Assembly (NCBI RefSeq): GCF_018863235.1
Contig: NZ_JAHKRS010000007.1
Location: forward strand, 164,162-228,161
DNA: 64,000 nt
Reading direction: 5' to 3'
From: Pseudomaricurvus albidus
GTDB lineage: Bacteria > Pseudomonadota > Gammaproteobacteria > Pseudomonadales > Cellvibrionaceae
The position numbers and the translations under genes are program-made. Below, piece after piece: positions 15,226 to 23,888 of this stretch. How positions within the stretch are numbered: position 1 is the stretch's first letter; each line of letters opens with the position of its first letter. The notes beneath the pieces were generated by a model. That model worked only from the letters and a program-made list of their open reading frames with translations. It was not told the DNA's origin and ran no database searches.

Positions 15226-15981
15226 ATGCATTCTTCAAAATGCAGTATAAAACCACGATTTTTGACGCAATCTGAGCCAAAAAACGACGAAAACCGATCG
15301 TCTTTTGCGCTTCAGGGGCTTTCTGATTCTCAGCGTCAGGAGACGGAAGCGTATATTGCCAGGCAATACCTTAAGGTTTACGACGCACATATCCGCGCAT
15401 TTCTCCCGCTGTTGTTATCGATGTCACGCCAGTCAAATACGTCTCGCAATCGGGAACTGTCTGGTGTGGTTGGGCTGCGTCCTGCGCTGGTGTCAAGGCT
15501 GTTCCTGGAGGCCTATCTGGATCAGCCGGTTGAACAGGCCGTGGCAAAAGCGGCCTCAGCTCCTGTGGATCGCGGCAGCATCGTGGAGGTTGGCAATCTG
15601 GTCGCCACTCAGCGAGGCAGCAGTCTGGTCCTGTTTTTGGTGATGGCGGCGATTGTCGAGCGGGCGGGGTTTTCCTGGCTGGTGTTTACCGCGACTCCGG
15701 AAGTGGAAAAACTGATCAAGCGTCTTACCAAATCACCTACCGTTTTGGCGCCTGCACCAGCCTGTCGATTGGGCAGTCATCAGGACGACTGGGGACGCTA
15801 TTACCAACAATGCCCCAAAGTCATGGCTCTGGATGTGGTTGAGGCAATAAAAAACGTTCGCGAAGTGCCCTTGTTGCAACAGGTGCTACTGGAGCATGAG
15901 GACGCGATCGATGATCTGGCAAGTCAGGTCCTGCGACATCGCCGTCAGGAGGATTGCCGCGCGGGGAGTGTAGCGGAATGA
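15226..15981 (+). CDS. Thermostable hemolysin family (T_hemolysin) protein
   Basis: 251 residues from ATG 15226 (GGAG 8 bases before; a GTG at 15220 is too close). Family signatures: AFLPLLLSM, GVVGLRPA, LFLEAYLDQPVEQA, IVEVGNLVA, FTATPEVEKL and DDWGRYYQQCP. The name comes from a Vibrio hemolysin and may mislead; the pattern of a central EVGNLA strand and the size suggest an acyltransferase-like enzyme fold, which is my inference and not established. It opens a five-gene operon, and its stop overlaps the start of the ligase gene (ATGA), so the two are translationally coupled. Confidence 0.8.
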   Translation: MHSSKCSIKPRFLTQSEPKNDENRSSFALQGLSDSQRQETEAYIARQYLKVYDAHIRAFLPLLLSMSRQSNTSRNRELSGVVGLRPALVSRLFLEAYLDQPVEQAVAKAASAPVDRGSIVEVGNLVATQRGSSLVLFLVMAAIVERAGFSWLVFTATPEVEKLIKRLTKSPTVLAPAPACRLGSHQDDWGRYYQQCPKVMALDVVEAIKNVREVPLLQQVLLEHEDAIDDLASQVLRHRRQEDCRAGSVAE

Positions 15982-17462
15982 GCCTTGAGCACTTTCTGGA
16001 AATGGCTCGCGAATATTCAGCGGATATTGCGCTGGAAGATGAGCAGGGCAGCTTAAGTTATCGACAGCTGATGGAAAAGGTGGAAGCCCTGGCCTTATGG
16101 CTCAGTGGCCAGCCAGTGTCAGTGGTGGGTTTGATTGCTGACAACAGCCGTGACTGGGTGCTGGTGGATCTTGCGAGTCAGATGGCGGGTCGTGTCTGTT
16201 TGCCCATTCCGGCATTTTTCTCTGAGGAACAGACACGTCATTGTCTCACTGGGGTAGATCTTTTAATCAGTGATCAGCAGTCTGTTATTGAAACGCCTGT
16301 ATCGGCCGAGTCTGTTTCCGTCCCCGGTACCCGCTTGTTTGCTCAGCGGATCAGTCAGTCTGACGACCAGACTTGTCATGGTGAAACCGCCCTGCCGGAC
16401 GAAACCCAAAAGATCACGTTTACATCTGGTTCCACAGGAACCCCCAAAGGGGTTTGCCTGAGTCTTAAGCATCAGTGGCAAGTCGCGCAATCCTTGGCCG
16501 AGGTGATTGATGTCGCCAAGCCCAGACATCTGTGTTTGTTACCTCTGGCGACCTTGCTGGAAAACATTGCCGGCATCTATGTACCGCTGTTGTGTGGTGG
16601 ACGGATCATTTTGCCCGACGCCAGTCAGCGTGGTCTCAGCGGCAGTTCGGGATTGAATCTTCGGGCCTTGCTGGCGTGTATAGAGCAGCACAAACCCAAC
16701 ACCCTGATTTTATTGCCGCAGTTGTTGCAGGCTCTGGTGGTTGCTTGCCAGCAAGGTTGGCAGCCGCCGGAATCGCTGACCTTTATGGCCGTGGGTGGGG
16801 GCAAGGTTGCGCCATCATTAATTGAGCAGGCCAGACGTGCCGGGCTGCCTGTCTATGAAGGCTATGGTTTGTCTGAATGTGCATCGGTAGTTGCTCTGAA
16901 TACACCGGGTAATGATCAGCCCGGCAGTGTGGGCAAGTGTTTGCCTCACTGTCAGGTCACGGTAGAAGACGATGAGATCGTCGTCAGAGGTGCGTCGTTT
17001 CTGGGGTATATGGGGCAACCTGAGAGTTGGAATCCGCAGACGGTTCGCACTGGCGATCTGGGGAGTATCGATGGCTCTTGGTTGACCATCAACGGACGCA
17101 AGAAAAACCTTTTGATCAGCAGCTTTGGGCGCAATATCAGCCCGGAGTGGGTTGAGAGTGCAGTGTTGGCCATGCCCTTAATGAGCCAGTGTGTGGTGCT
17201 GGGCGATGGCAAACCCAATCTGATTGCACTGGTGAGTGCTGTAGAGGCCGTTAGCGATGAAGCCATTCGGGATTGGATCGAAACCGTTAATACCTCTTTG
17301 CCGGATTATGCTCGCATTAAAAACTGGTCTCGTTTGGAGACACCCGTTTGGCAGCCATACCTGACGGCCAATGGCCGACCCAGGCGGGATTTAATTACCA
17401 AAGACTTTGCCGGGTTAATTGAAGCTCTTTATTCCGAACACAAAACGTTGAACGTTAATTAA
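15978..17462 (+). CDS. AMP-binding acyl-CoA ligase/synthetase
   Basis: 494 residues from ATG 15978, which overlaps the previous stop. The adenylation core motif TFTSGSTGTPKGVCLS is at about residues 153-168. YEGYGLSECASVVA (about 294-307) is motif A5, and VRTGDLGSIDGSWLTINGRK (about 355-374) carries the catalytic Asp and hinge. The protein is shorter than typical long-chain ligases (about 550 residues) but complete. It likely activates a fatty or other carboxylic acid for the hemolysin-family protein or the diiron enzyme next door. The substrate is unknown. Confidence 0.88.
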   Translation: MSLEHFLEMAREYSADIALEDEQGSLSYRQLMEKVEALALWLSGQPVSVVGLIADNSRDWVLVDLASQMAGRVCLPIPAFFSEEQTRHCLTGVDLLISDQQSVIETPVSAESVSVPGTRLFAQRISQSDDQTCHGETALPDETQKITFTSGSTGTPKGVCLSLKHQWQVAQSLAEVIDVAKPRHLCLLPLATLLENIAGIYVPLLCGGRIILPDASQRGLSGSSGLNLRALLACIEQHKPNTLILLPQLLQALVVACQQGWQPPESLTFMAVGGGKVAPSLIEQARRAGLPVYEGYGLSECASVVALNTPGNDQPGSVGKCLPHCQVTVEDDEIVVRGASFLGYMGQPESWNPQTVRTGDLGSIDGSWLTINGRKKNLLISSFGRNISPEWVESAVLAMPLMSQCVVLGDGKPNLIALVSAVEAVSDEAIRDWIETVNTSLPDYARIKNWSRLETPVWQPYLTANGRPRRDLITKDFAGLIEALYSEHKTLNVN

Positions 17463-17479
17463 GTAACAGGTAGACGATT

Positions 17480-18151
17480 ATGAATTTTTACGATCGATTG
17501 CAACAGGAAACCAAAGCAGAAAGAGAAGAGCTGTTGTCTGCTCCTATTATCGGACGGTGCCTGAATGGTGATATTACGACGGCTGAATATGTCGCATTTT
17601 TGAGTCAGGCTTATCATCACGTCAAGCACACAACCCCTTTGCTGATGGCAACCGGAGCGCGGCTTCCAGAATCCAAAGAGTGGTTACGTAATGCCGTTGC
17701 CGAATACATTGAAGAAGAACTTGGTCATCAGGAATGGATTCTCAATGACATCGAAGCCTGTGGTTTTGATAAAGAAAAAGTGCGCTCCAGCCGGCCCAAC
17801 AGCTCAACGGAACTCTGGGTGGCCTATGCCTACGATACCGTCCAGCGGGTGAACCCTTTAGGTTTTTTCGGGTCCGTTCAGGTGCTGGAAGGCACCAGTA
17901 TCAAAATCGCGGATTTGGCGGCAGATAAAATCCAGAGTGCACTGCATCTTCCTGATACTGCTTTCAGTTATTTGCGTTCACATGGTGCTATTGATCAAGA
18001 ACATATTGTGTTTTTTGAGAATCTGATGAATCGCATTGACGATGTGGATGAGCAAAACCAGATTATCCACAGTGCACGCATGTTTTATCAGTTGTATAGC
18101 AATATGTATCGTCAATTAAGCCCGGAACAGGCGTTGCCCTTTGCAGCCTGA
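17480..18151 (+). CDS. Haem-oxygenase-like diiron (TenA/PqqC superfamily) enzyme
   Basis: 223 residues. All-helical protein of the iron-containing redox enzyme (HDO) family: HHVKHTTPLLMATGARLP, then EYIEEELGHQEWILNDIEA at about 74-92 giving a Glu-x-x-x-His pair, and AIDQEHIVFFENLM near 173-186 giving a second Asp/Glu-x-x-His pair. These would be the diiron ligands. Relatives include UndA (medium-chain fatty acid to 1-alkene) and SznF or BesC-type oxygenases. With an acyl-CoA ligase and an SDR beside it, an oxidation of an acyl or amino-acid-derived substrate is likely, but the product is not predictable. Confidence 0.82.
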   Translation: MNFYDRLQQETKAEREELLSAPIIGRCLNGDITTAEYVAFLSQAYHHVKHTTPLLMATGARLPESKEWLRNAVAEYIEEELGHQEWILNDIEACGFDKEKVRSSRPNSSTELWVAYAYDTVQRVNPLGFFGSVQVLEGTSIKIADLAADKIQSALHLPDTAFSYLRSHGAIDQEHIVFFENLMNRIDDVDEQNQIIHSARMFYQLYSNMYRQLSPEQALPFAA

Positions 18152-18190
18152 CGGTAAAAGTAGCGGGTTCTGAAATGATGAGGTTAAGCA

Positions 18191-18976
18191 ATGAATGTGA
18201 ACGATAAGACCGTTTTGCTGACTGGAGCATCGGGCGGTATAGGGCAGGAAATAGCCAGGGTTTTGGCAGCTGCAGGCGCGAAGCTGATACTGACCGGACG
18301 TACATCTGGTCGGCTCGCAGAGCTCAAACAAGAGCTGCCGGGCGAAGGGCATATTGCTGTCGCACTGGATGTTGCCAGTGATGAGGGAGTGAACGAGCTG
18401 GCATCCATCGCAGAAGAGCATGCCGTGGATATTCTGATCAATAATGCCGGCGTGAATCAGCTGGCGACACACGAACATATGTCATCCGAAGCCATATCGC
18501 GCATGATGACGGTAAATCTCTGCGCACCAATGATTCTCTGCAGTCGGTTGATTCCTGTATTGATGCAGCGTCCCGAGGCCTTGATTGTCAATGTGGGATC
18601 CATCATGGGCAGCATCGGCATGGCGGGATCAGCGACCTATTGTGCCAGTAAATTTGGACTGCGCGGGTTTACCGAATCACTGAGAAGAGAGTTGGCGGAC
18701 AGCAATATTCGTGTGGTGTATTTTGCTCCAAGAATGACGTCAACATCCATAAACAGCGAACAGATGATGGCGATGAATCAAGCTCTGGGTACCGCGATGG
18801 ATAACCCAGGGGAAGTGGCCAATCAGCTGTTGTCTGTTATTTCAAAATCCAATTGCACTGAGCAATATCTGGGTTGGCCGGAAAAACTCTTTGTCCGCAT
18901 TAATGCGGTATTGCCCGGTGTGGTGGATAGAGCGCTAAAGAAGCAGCTGCCAACGGTATTGTCCTATGCTCGTTAA
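18191..18976 (+). CDS. Short-chain dehydrogenase/reductase (SDR)
   Basis: 261 residues, classical SDR. The cofactor motif TGASGGIGQEIA is at about residues 11-22 and ILINNAGVNQL (NNAG) near 85. The active site is Ser in VNVGSIMGSIG and YCASK, giving YxxxK. Arg in the loop after the first strand (LTGRTSGRL) fits NADP(H). MTSTSIN replaces the usual PG-x-x-T segment. It starts 39 bases after the diiron enzyme with GAGG upstream, in the same operon. It probably reduces or oxidises a product of the two preceding enzymes. Confidence 0.9.
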   Translation: MNVNDKTVLLTGASGGIGQEIARVLAAAGAKLILTGRTSGRLAELKQELPGEGHIAVALDVASDEGVNELASIAEEHAVDILINNAGVNQLATHEHMSSEAISRMMTVNLCAPMILCSRLIPVLMQRPEALIVNVGSIMGSIGMAGSATYCASKFGLRGFTESLRRELADSNIRVVYFAPRMTSTSINSEQMMAMNQALGTAMDNPGEVANQLLSVISKSNCTEQYLGWPEKLFVRINAVLPGVVDRALKKQLPTVLSYAR

Positions 18977-19027
18977 CCGGTTTAATTATCAAACAACACA
19001 ATCGATCAGTCAGAGAGGGTTAAAGTG

Positions 19028-19744
19028 ATGAGTGTGGAAAAGCTTGTATCATCAAACCGCCTGCAAAATAATTCCCTTAACCATATGCGCAACCGAAAAC
19101 AATGGAGTAAAGGTCTACTCGTTATTGTTGCACCATTGTGGCTGCTCAGCAGTATCTGTCTGGCAAGCCCTTCCGATACCGTGCACACACTGCAGCAACA
19201 GTGGGCAATCGCCAATTATCAGTTAGAGGGTAAGGCTCAGTTAGAAGCCTACGAGACATTGCTGAATACAGTAGAGCAAGCCAAAAAAGACTACCCGGCC
19301 GATGCCGCGGTACTTATCTGGAGCGGTATTGTTGAATCCAGTTATGCAGGTGTAAAAGGTGGTTTGGGCGCTTTAAAATACGCCAAGGCCTCAAAGAAAG
19401 ATCTTGAGCAAGCCATGAAGATTGATGCGAATGCACTGGATGGTTCGGCTTATACAAGCCTTGGTACACTGTATTTCAAAGTCCCCGGTTGGCCGCTTGG
19501 GTTCGGAGATGACGATAAGGCTGAAGAGCTTCTCACTCAGGCCTTAAAGGTCAATCCTGAAGGCATCGACCCTAACTACTTCTACGCCGAATACCTTCGG
19601 GATCAGGGGAAGTATCAGGATGCAGACCGCTATTATCAGAAAGCGCTCAACGCTCCTGCAAGATCCGATCGGCCGTTAGCGGATGAAGGCCGCAGGGCGG
19701 AAATCCACAAGGCTCTGGGGGAGATACAAAATAAGCTAAACTAG
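19028..19744 (+). CDS. Exported TPR-repeat protein
   Basis: 238 residues from ATG 19028 (GAGAGGG 9 bases upstream); an ATG at 19085 would give a more typical signal peptide start (MRNRKQWSKGLLVIV). Hydrophobic core LLVIVAPLWLLSSICLA with cleavage near ASP. The mature part has TPR-like helices at about 80-230, including ALDGSAYTSLGTLYFKVPGW and a GFGDDDKAEELLTQALK repeat. It is probably periplasmic. It closes the five-gene cluster and is followed by a terminator. It may be a scaffold or lipid/metabolite carrier; no direct evidence. Confidence 0.75.
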   Translation: MSVEKLVSSNRLQNNSLNHMRNRKQWSKGLLVIVAPLWLLSSICLASPSDTVHTLQQQWAIANYQLEGKAQLEAYETLLNTVEQAKKDYPADAAVLIWSGIVESSYAGVKGGLGALKYAKASKKDLEQAMKIDANALDGSAYTSLGTLYFKVPGWPLGFGDDDKAEELLTQALKVNPEGIDPNYFYAEYLRDQGKYQDADRYYQKALNAPARSDRPLADEGRRAEIHKALGEIQNKLN

Positions 19745-19783
19745 GATAGGTTTAGCTTTGGTCGGTCAATGCTGGGCTAAGAG

Positions 19784-19826
19784 GCAGAAGACTCTATGAG
19801 TGGTCTTCTGCTATTCTGTTTTTCCC
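19784..19826 (+). terminator. Rho-independent terminator
   Basis: GCAGAAGAC (19784-19792) and GTCTTCTGC (19803-19811) form a nine-pair stem with a ten-base loop, followed by TATTCTGTTTTT. It separates the five-gene cluster from the two-component genes. Confidence 0.8.
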
Positions 19827-19856
19827 GGAAAATGAATTGATAGAAAAGGATCTTGA

Positions 19857-20522
19857 GTGAATGTCCTGTTGGTAGAAGACGATCTGGATTTGGCCGCCGG
19901 ATTGGTTAAAGCCCTGCGCAGGGAGGGGTTTACCGTTAATCATGTTCCTTATGGGCGCGAGGCAGTTCTCTCGGTAAAAACGGAAGCACCCGATATGGTG
20001 ATATTGGACCTGGGGTTACCTGATATTGATGGGTTGCAGGTACTTCAAGGTATCCGCAGCAGTCATCGTTCGCTACCGGTTCTGATTCTGACTGCCCGGG
20101 ACGGCCTTGATGATAAAGTCATGGCATTGGATACCGGAGCGGATGACTATCTTTCCAAACCCTTTGAAATGGATGAGTTGCTGGCCAGGCTGAGAGTGGT
20201 TGCCCGCCGCCTTGGGACTTCTCAAAACAGCAAAATTGAATTGCATGGGGTGTCATTGGATACACGTCATCACGAGGTGTTGGTAGACAATATCCCTGTC
20301 AAAGTTTCACGGCGAGAATATATGTTGTTGATGGCGCTGATGGAAAATTCCGGTCGGGTGCAAACCAAAGAAATGCTGGAGCAGAAGCTGTATGGTTGGG
20401 GAGAAGAAGTGGTGAGCAATGCCATAGAGGTGCATGTGAGTAATCTTCGAAAAAAATTACCCGCTGACTTTATCAAAACGGTGCGCGGTGTCGGTTACAG
20501 TATCAGTAAACCTACTAACTGA
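19857..20522 (+). CDS. OmpR-family response regulator (PmrA/QseB-like)
   Basis: 221 residues from a GTG start. Receiver domain at 1-115: acidic pair EDD at 7-9, phospho-acceptor Asp 51 in VILDLGLPD, Thr in LILTARD and Lys in LSKPF. Winged-helix DNA-binding domain at about 128-218, ending in the OmpR signature NAIEVHVSNLRKKL and VRGVGYSI. The overall sequence is closest to the QseB/PmrA subclass by eye. That subclass binds a CTTAAG-N5-CTTAAG type site, present at 15145 upstream of the hemolysin-family cluster. The sensor kinase gene begins 17 bases downstream. Confidence 0.92.
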   Translation: MNVLLVEDDLDLAAGLVKALRREGFTVNHVPYGREAVLSVKTEAPDMVILDLGLPDIDGLQVLQGIRSSHRSLPVLILTARDGLDDKVMALDTGADDYLSKPFEMDELLARLRVVARRLGTSQNSKIELHGVSLDTRHHEVLVDNIPVKVSRREYMLLMALMENSGRVQTKEMLEQKLYGWGEEVVSNAIEVHVSNLRKKLPADFIKTVRGVGYSISKPTN

Positions 20523-20539
20523 TATCGACGGTTGTTGAC

Positions 20540-21904
20540 GTGCGATCCATTAGAACGTTTTTGGTTGTTGTCTTGTTGTCGACCATTTGTCTGGTCACTT
20601 TTGTGGCTGTAATGCATGGTTACCGCAGCAGTCTGGTTGAGGCCGAAGATCTTATTGATCGTCATTTGGTTGATCTGGGGAAGCTGGCTGCAGTCATCGA
20701 GAAGACCCATGATGCGCGTATTCTGGATCATTACTCTTCAGATATATGGTTTCAGCTTTGGTCGGAAGATAACACTCTCCGTTTCCGCTCCGAAAACGCT
20801 CCGGACAAAGAACTTCTGCCTTTAAGTCCACTCAGTGATCAGCAATTGCATCGGGTCAGTTATCAGGGCCATAGCTGGCGTGTGATTTCCAGGGAGTTTG
20901 ATGATACGACGGGCAACTCGGTTCGTGTCGTGGTAGGTGTACAGGAAAGCAGCTACTCGGCGCTAACAGAAGGGATTATTCTTGAATCCGTATTGCCCAT
21001 TATTTGGGTTTTGCCGTTGCTTGGCATTTTGATCTGGGTCATTGTCGGTGTTGGTCTCAAGCCCCTGCATCGATTGGCAGGTTTGCTGGGGCATAGAAAG
21101 TCGGATGATTTTACTGTGTTGAACCGCGAAGGTTACCCTTCAGAGTTGTTGGTACTGGTAGATTCTACCAATGAATTGTTAAATGGTTTGTCGGATGCGT
21201 TTGAAAGGGAAAAGCGTTTTACAGCCGATGCTGCGCATGAATTAAGAACTCCTTTGTCTGTCTTGAAAATCAATTTACACAATCTGGCGCGTAACAGTCA
21301 TATTGATGCGGAAGATTATCAGGCATTGATTAACAGTGCCGATAGAATTGGAAGCTCTATTGAGCAGTTGTTGTCCCTTTATCGGACGGCTTCACAAGAG
21401 CACAGTTCGAATATCGAGGTGGTTAATGTAACTAAGATTGCCCGTGAAGTGGTCGCCAGTTTCTATGAAAGCTGTCTGGCTAAAGATCAAAAAATCGAAC
21501 TGGATGCTGATTCGGTCAGTATAAAGAGTGATCCGATAGCGATGACGACTTTGCTGAGAAATCTGGTAGACAATGCGGTCAAATACACTCCTGAAAAGGG
21601 GGATATTTTGATAACGCTGCAACCATTGAGTGATAAGACAGCAGAAATGGATGGCATTGTATTACGGGTGGAGGATTCAGGCCCAGGGATACCAGAAGAC
21701 AGCCATAAGCGAGTATTTGACCGGTTTTACCGTCTCGGAGGCGACCAGCATGATTCCAACATTATCGGGAGTGGGTTGGGGCTGTCGATAGTCGAGCATA
21801 TTGTCCGTTTGCATAAGGGATCGATTACACTGGGTCAGTCTGAAGCGCTTGGCGGACTTTGTGTCACCATTAACCTACCTGCTCGAGAGAATCCGGTTCA
21901 TTAG
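20540..21904 (+). CDS. Sensor histidine kinase
   Basis: 454 residues from a GTG start. Membrane helices at about 5-25 and 147-172 enclose a periplasmic sensor of about 120 residues (QseC-like in layout). HisKA: RFTADAAHELRTPLSVLK with His at about 234. ATPase: N-box LLRNLVDNAVKYTP, G1 VEDSGPGIP, F-box FDRFYR, G2 GSGLGLSIVEHI. All catalytic residues are intact. The sensor domain has no obvious ExxE iron motif like that of PmrB. Its operon partners (cupredoxin, FTR1) point to iron or copper as the likely signal; this is inference. Confidence 0.92.
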   Translation: MRSIRTFLVVVLLSTICLVTFVAVMHGYRSSLVEAEDLIDRHLVDLGKLAAVIEKTHDARILDHYSSDIWFQLWSEDNTLRFRSENAPDKELLPLSPLSDQQLHRVSYQGHSWRVISREFDDTTGNSVRVVVGVQESSYSALTEGIILESVLPIIWVLPLLGILIWVIVGVGLKPLHRLAGLLGHRKSDDFTVLNREGYPSELLVLVDSTNELLNGLSDAFEREKRFTADAAHELRTPLSVLKINLHNLARNSHIDAEDYQALINSADRIGSSIEQLLSLYRTASQEHSSNIEVVNVTKIAREVVASFYESCLAKDQKIELDADSVSIKSDPIAMTTLLRNLVDNAVKYTPEKGDILITLQPLSDKTAEMDGIVLRVEDSGPGIPEDSHKRVFDRFYRLGGDQHDSNIIGSGLGLSIVEHIVRLHKGSITLGQSEALGGLCVTINLPARENPVH

Positions 21905-21905
21905 A

Positions 21906-22274
21906 ATGATTAAAAATAAAGTTATTTTACAAAGCAGGTGGGTTTCAACGTTACGGTTTTGTGTGTTTACTGTTTTGATGAATGCCGTGTCTATCGGGGC
22001 TGTTTGGGCTGCCCCTACGTTCACTCTCGAAATCAAGAATCATCTTTTTTATCCCGCAGAAATTGTTATTCCAGCGAATACCAAAGTGCGTCTGAGGGTT
22101 ATTAACCGTGATGACACCCCGGAAGAGTTTGAAAGTTATGAGCTGAATCGGGAAAAGGTCATTCTGGGAAACAGCCAAACGGTTATTTTTGTTGGACCTT
22201 TGCCTCCGGGTGAATATCCCTTTTTTGGTGAGTTTAATATTTCCACCGCTCAGGGAAAAATCATAGCCCGGTAG
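21906..22274 (+). CDS. Exported cupredoxin-domain protein
   Basis: 122 residues from ATG 21906, one base after the kinase stop codon. Signal peptide with cleavage near VWA-APT. The mature part is a single cupredoxin-like domain (about 35-122): NHLFYPAEIVIPANTKVRLRVINRDDTPEEFES is the family opening and GPLPPGEYPFFGEFN the usual C-terminal strand. The classic Cys-x-x-x-His-x-x-x-Met copper loop is not obvious, as in the cupredoxin partners of FTR1 permeases, where the domain is thought to hand over or oxidise iron. Next to FTR1, a periplasmic iron-delivery role is likely. Confidence 0.82.
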   Translation: MIKNKVILQSRWVSTLRFCVFTVLMNAVSIGAVWAAPTFTLEIKNHLFYPAEIVIPANTKVRLRVINRDDTPEEFESYELNREKVILGNSQTVIFVGPLPPGEYPFFGEFNISTAQGKIIAR

Positions 22275-22285
22275 GAGTGTGCTGA

Positions 22286-23092
22286 GTGCTGTTAAATGCA
22301 ATTGTTATCGTGTTACGTGAAACTCTGGAGGCCGGCATACTGATGAGTGTGTTGCTCACAGTAGGGCGGCAGCTGGAAATACAAGGCCGTTGGTTTGCGG
22401 TAGCCCTGATCGCCGGTATTGCAGGATCGTTCTTGTATGCTCGCTATCTGGGGGCAATATCTCAGTGGTTTGATTATGCTGGCCAAGAGGTTGTTAATGC
22501 ACTTTTGCAGTATTCGCTGTATTGGTGTTTGGTGGTCATTTGTGTGCTGAGTTTCAATTGGCAAAAATTACCATTGCCCTCATCCCGACATGTTATGGCC
22601 ACCTTTCTGGGCATATCGGTGGTCTTGGCCTGTGTCAGGGAGGGATCAGAAATAATGATCTTTTTCCTCGGGTACCTGACAGACCGGGATGTCATGGTGA
22701 AAGCGATGACCAGCGGCTTTGTGGGATTGATGATTGGTGTCAGTGTGGGTGCTCTCTGTTACTACATCATCATGATGCAGAGAAAACCAATATCTCGCAT
22801 TATTCAATTGAGTTTAATGATGCTGGTGGCCGGTGGAATGGTTATTCAGGCGACTCAGCTTCTGGTACAGGTTGATTGGCTGCCATCTACGGAGCCAGTT
22901 TGGAATACCAGTTTCTTTTTGTCTGAATCTTCCATTATCGGACAGTTGGTGTATGCCATATTTGGTTATGAGGCCTCACCGACTCAGATAGAAGCCCTGA
23001 TGTATATAGGGTCATTATTGTTGATTCCAGTCATTGTGATTGGTGTCCATTATTTTTTGAAATCTCGCAGAGTCTCTTCTGAGTTAACATGA
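22286..23092 (+). CDS. FTR1 family iron permease
   Basis: 268 residues from a GTG start. Seven hydrophobic helices are visible. The two REXXE iron-binding motifs are intact: RETLEAG at residues 10-16 and REGSE at about 121-125. These Glu pairs carry Fe(III) in the family (Ftr1, EfeU, FtrC). It lies between a cupredoxin and an outer-membrane protein gene and overlaps the latter by four bases, so iron import across the inner membrane with periplasmic delivery is well supported. The energy source is unknown. Confidence 0.92.
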   Translation: MLLNAIVIVLRETLEAGILMSVLLTVGRQLEIQGRWFAVALIAGIAGSFLYARYLGAISQWFDYAGQEVVNALLQYSLYWCLVVICVLSFNWQKLPLPSSRHVMATFLGISVVLACVREGSEIMIFFLGYLTDRDVMVKAMTSGFVGLMIGVSVGALCYYIIMMQRKPISRIIQLSLMMLVAGGMVIQATQLLVQVDWLPSTEPVWNTSFFLSESSIIGQLVYAIFGYEASPTQIEALMYIGSLLLIPVIVIGVHYFLKSRRVSSELT

Positions 23093-23823
23093 AAATACCT
23101 CACATCAAACGGTTACTTTCCAGAAGCAAAAGCTATGTTCTGATTGTCTCTTTGGTGCCTTTGCAGGTGCTGGCTGACAGTTCTACCATTGATAAGGTGT
23201 ATGACCCGTACGTCAATCAATTGGAAAAAGAACTTGAATATCGGCTTTTGCATCAGAATGACGAAGATAAAGCCAAAGATAATGTGCAAACCCATAAGTT
23301 TGGTGCAGGCATGTCCTGGTCCGATCGCCTGTTTACGGAGTTGTATTTTATTGGAGACAAAACTCCGGATGATGATTTTGATCTGTCTGCTATTGAGGCT
23401 GAATTCAAGTGGCAGCTGACCGAGCAAGGCGAATACAGCAGTGATTGGGGACTGATGTTTGAACTTGAAGCTGAACGGGATCAACATATTCGCGAAGCCA
23501 GCTCTACATTGATCATGCTTCATCAATGGTCGCGCTGGGTTGGAACGGCAAACCTGACGCTGGCATACGAGTGGGGCAATGATATCGAGAACGAATTTGA
23601 AACCGCTTTTTCAGGTCAGTTGCGGTATCGGTATCGGGCGACTCTTGAACCAGCCCTGGAGGTCTATTGGAGTGATGCTACTCAAGGGGTAGGGCCGGTT
23701 GTTTCCGGGACTCAAAGGTTGGGTGGTCGAAAACAGCTGATGTGGGAGTTTGGTGTGATACTGGGTGTCGATAGTGAAACGGCCGATCAGACCTGGAAGT
23801 TCTCACTTGAGTATGAGTTCTGA
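23089..23823 (+). CDS. Outer-membrane beta-barrel protein
   Basis: 244 residues. A signal peptide ends near VLA-DSS. The mature part has alternating hydrophobic strands typical of a porin-like barrel: FTELYFIGD, WGLMFELEAE, ANLTLAYEWGN, GQLRYRYRATLEPALEVYW and a C-terminal FSLEYEF ending in Phe, the outer-membrane assembly signal. The first about 40 mature residues are highly charged. ATG overlaps the FTR1 stop, so it is the last gene of the iron operon and may be a specific outer-membrane channel. Family not firmly identified. Confidence 0.75.
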   Translation: MKIPHIKRLLSRSKSYVLIVSLVPLQVLADSSTIDKVYDPYVNQLEKELEYRLLHQNDEDKAKDNVQTHKFGAGMSWSDRLFTELYFIGDKTPDDDFDLSAIEAEFKWQLTEQGEYSSDWGLMFELEAERDQHIREASSTLIMLHQWSRWVGTANLTLAYEWGNDIENEFETAFSGQLRYRYRATLEPALEVYWSDATQGVGPVVSGTQRLGGRKQLMWEFGVILGVDSETADQTWKFSLEYEF

Positions 23824-23852
23824 GCAACACTGGGAAAATAAACAAGTTTAAA

Positions 23853-23877
23853 GCCCTCCCGTGTAAATCGGGAGGGC
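23853..23877. terminator. Bidirectional terminator hairpin
   Basis: GCCCTCCCG and CGGGAGGGC form a perfect nine-pair stem around a seven-base loop, between the convergent iron operon and SYLF gene. T-rich tails are weak on the plus side; AAACAAGTTTAAA gives a T-rich tail on the minus side. Confidence 0.8.
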
Positions 23878-23888
23878 CATTCCAGCGT

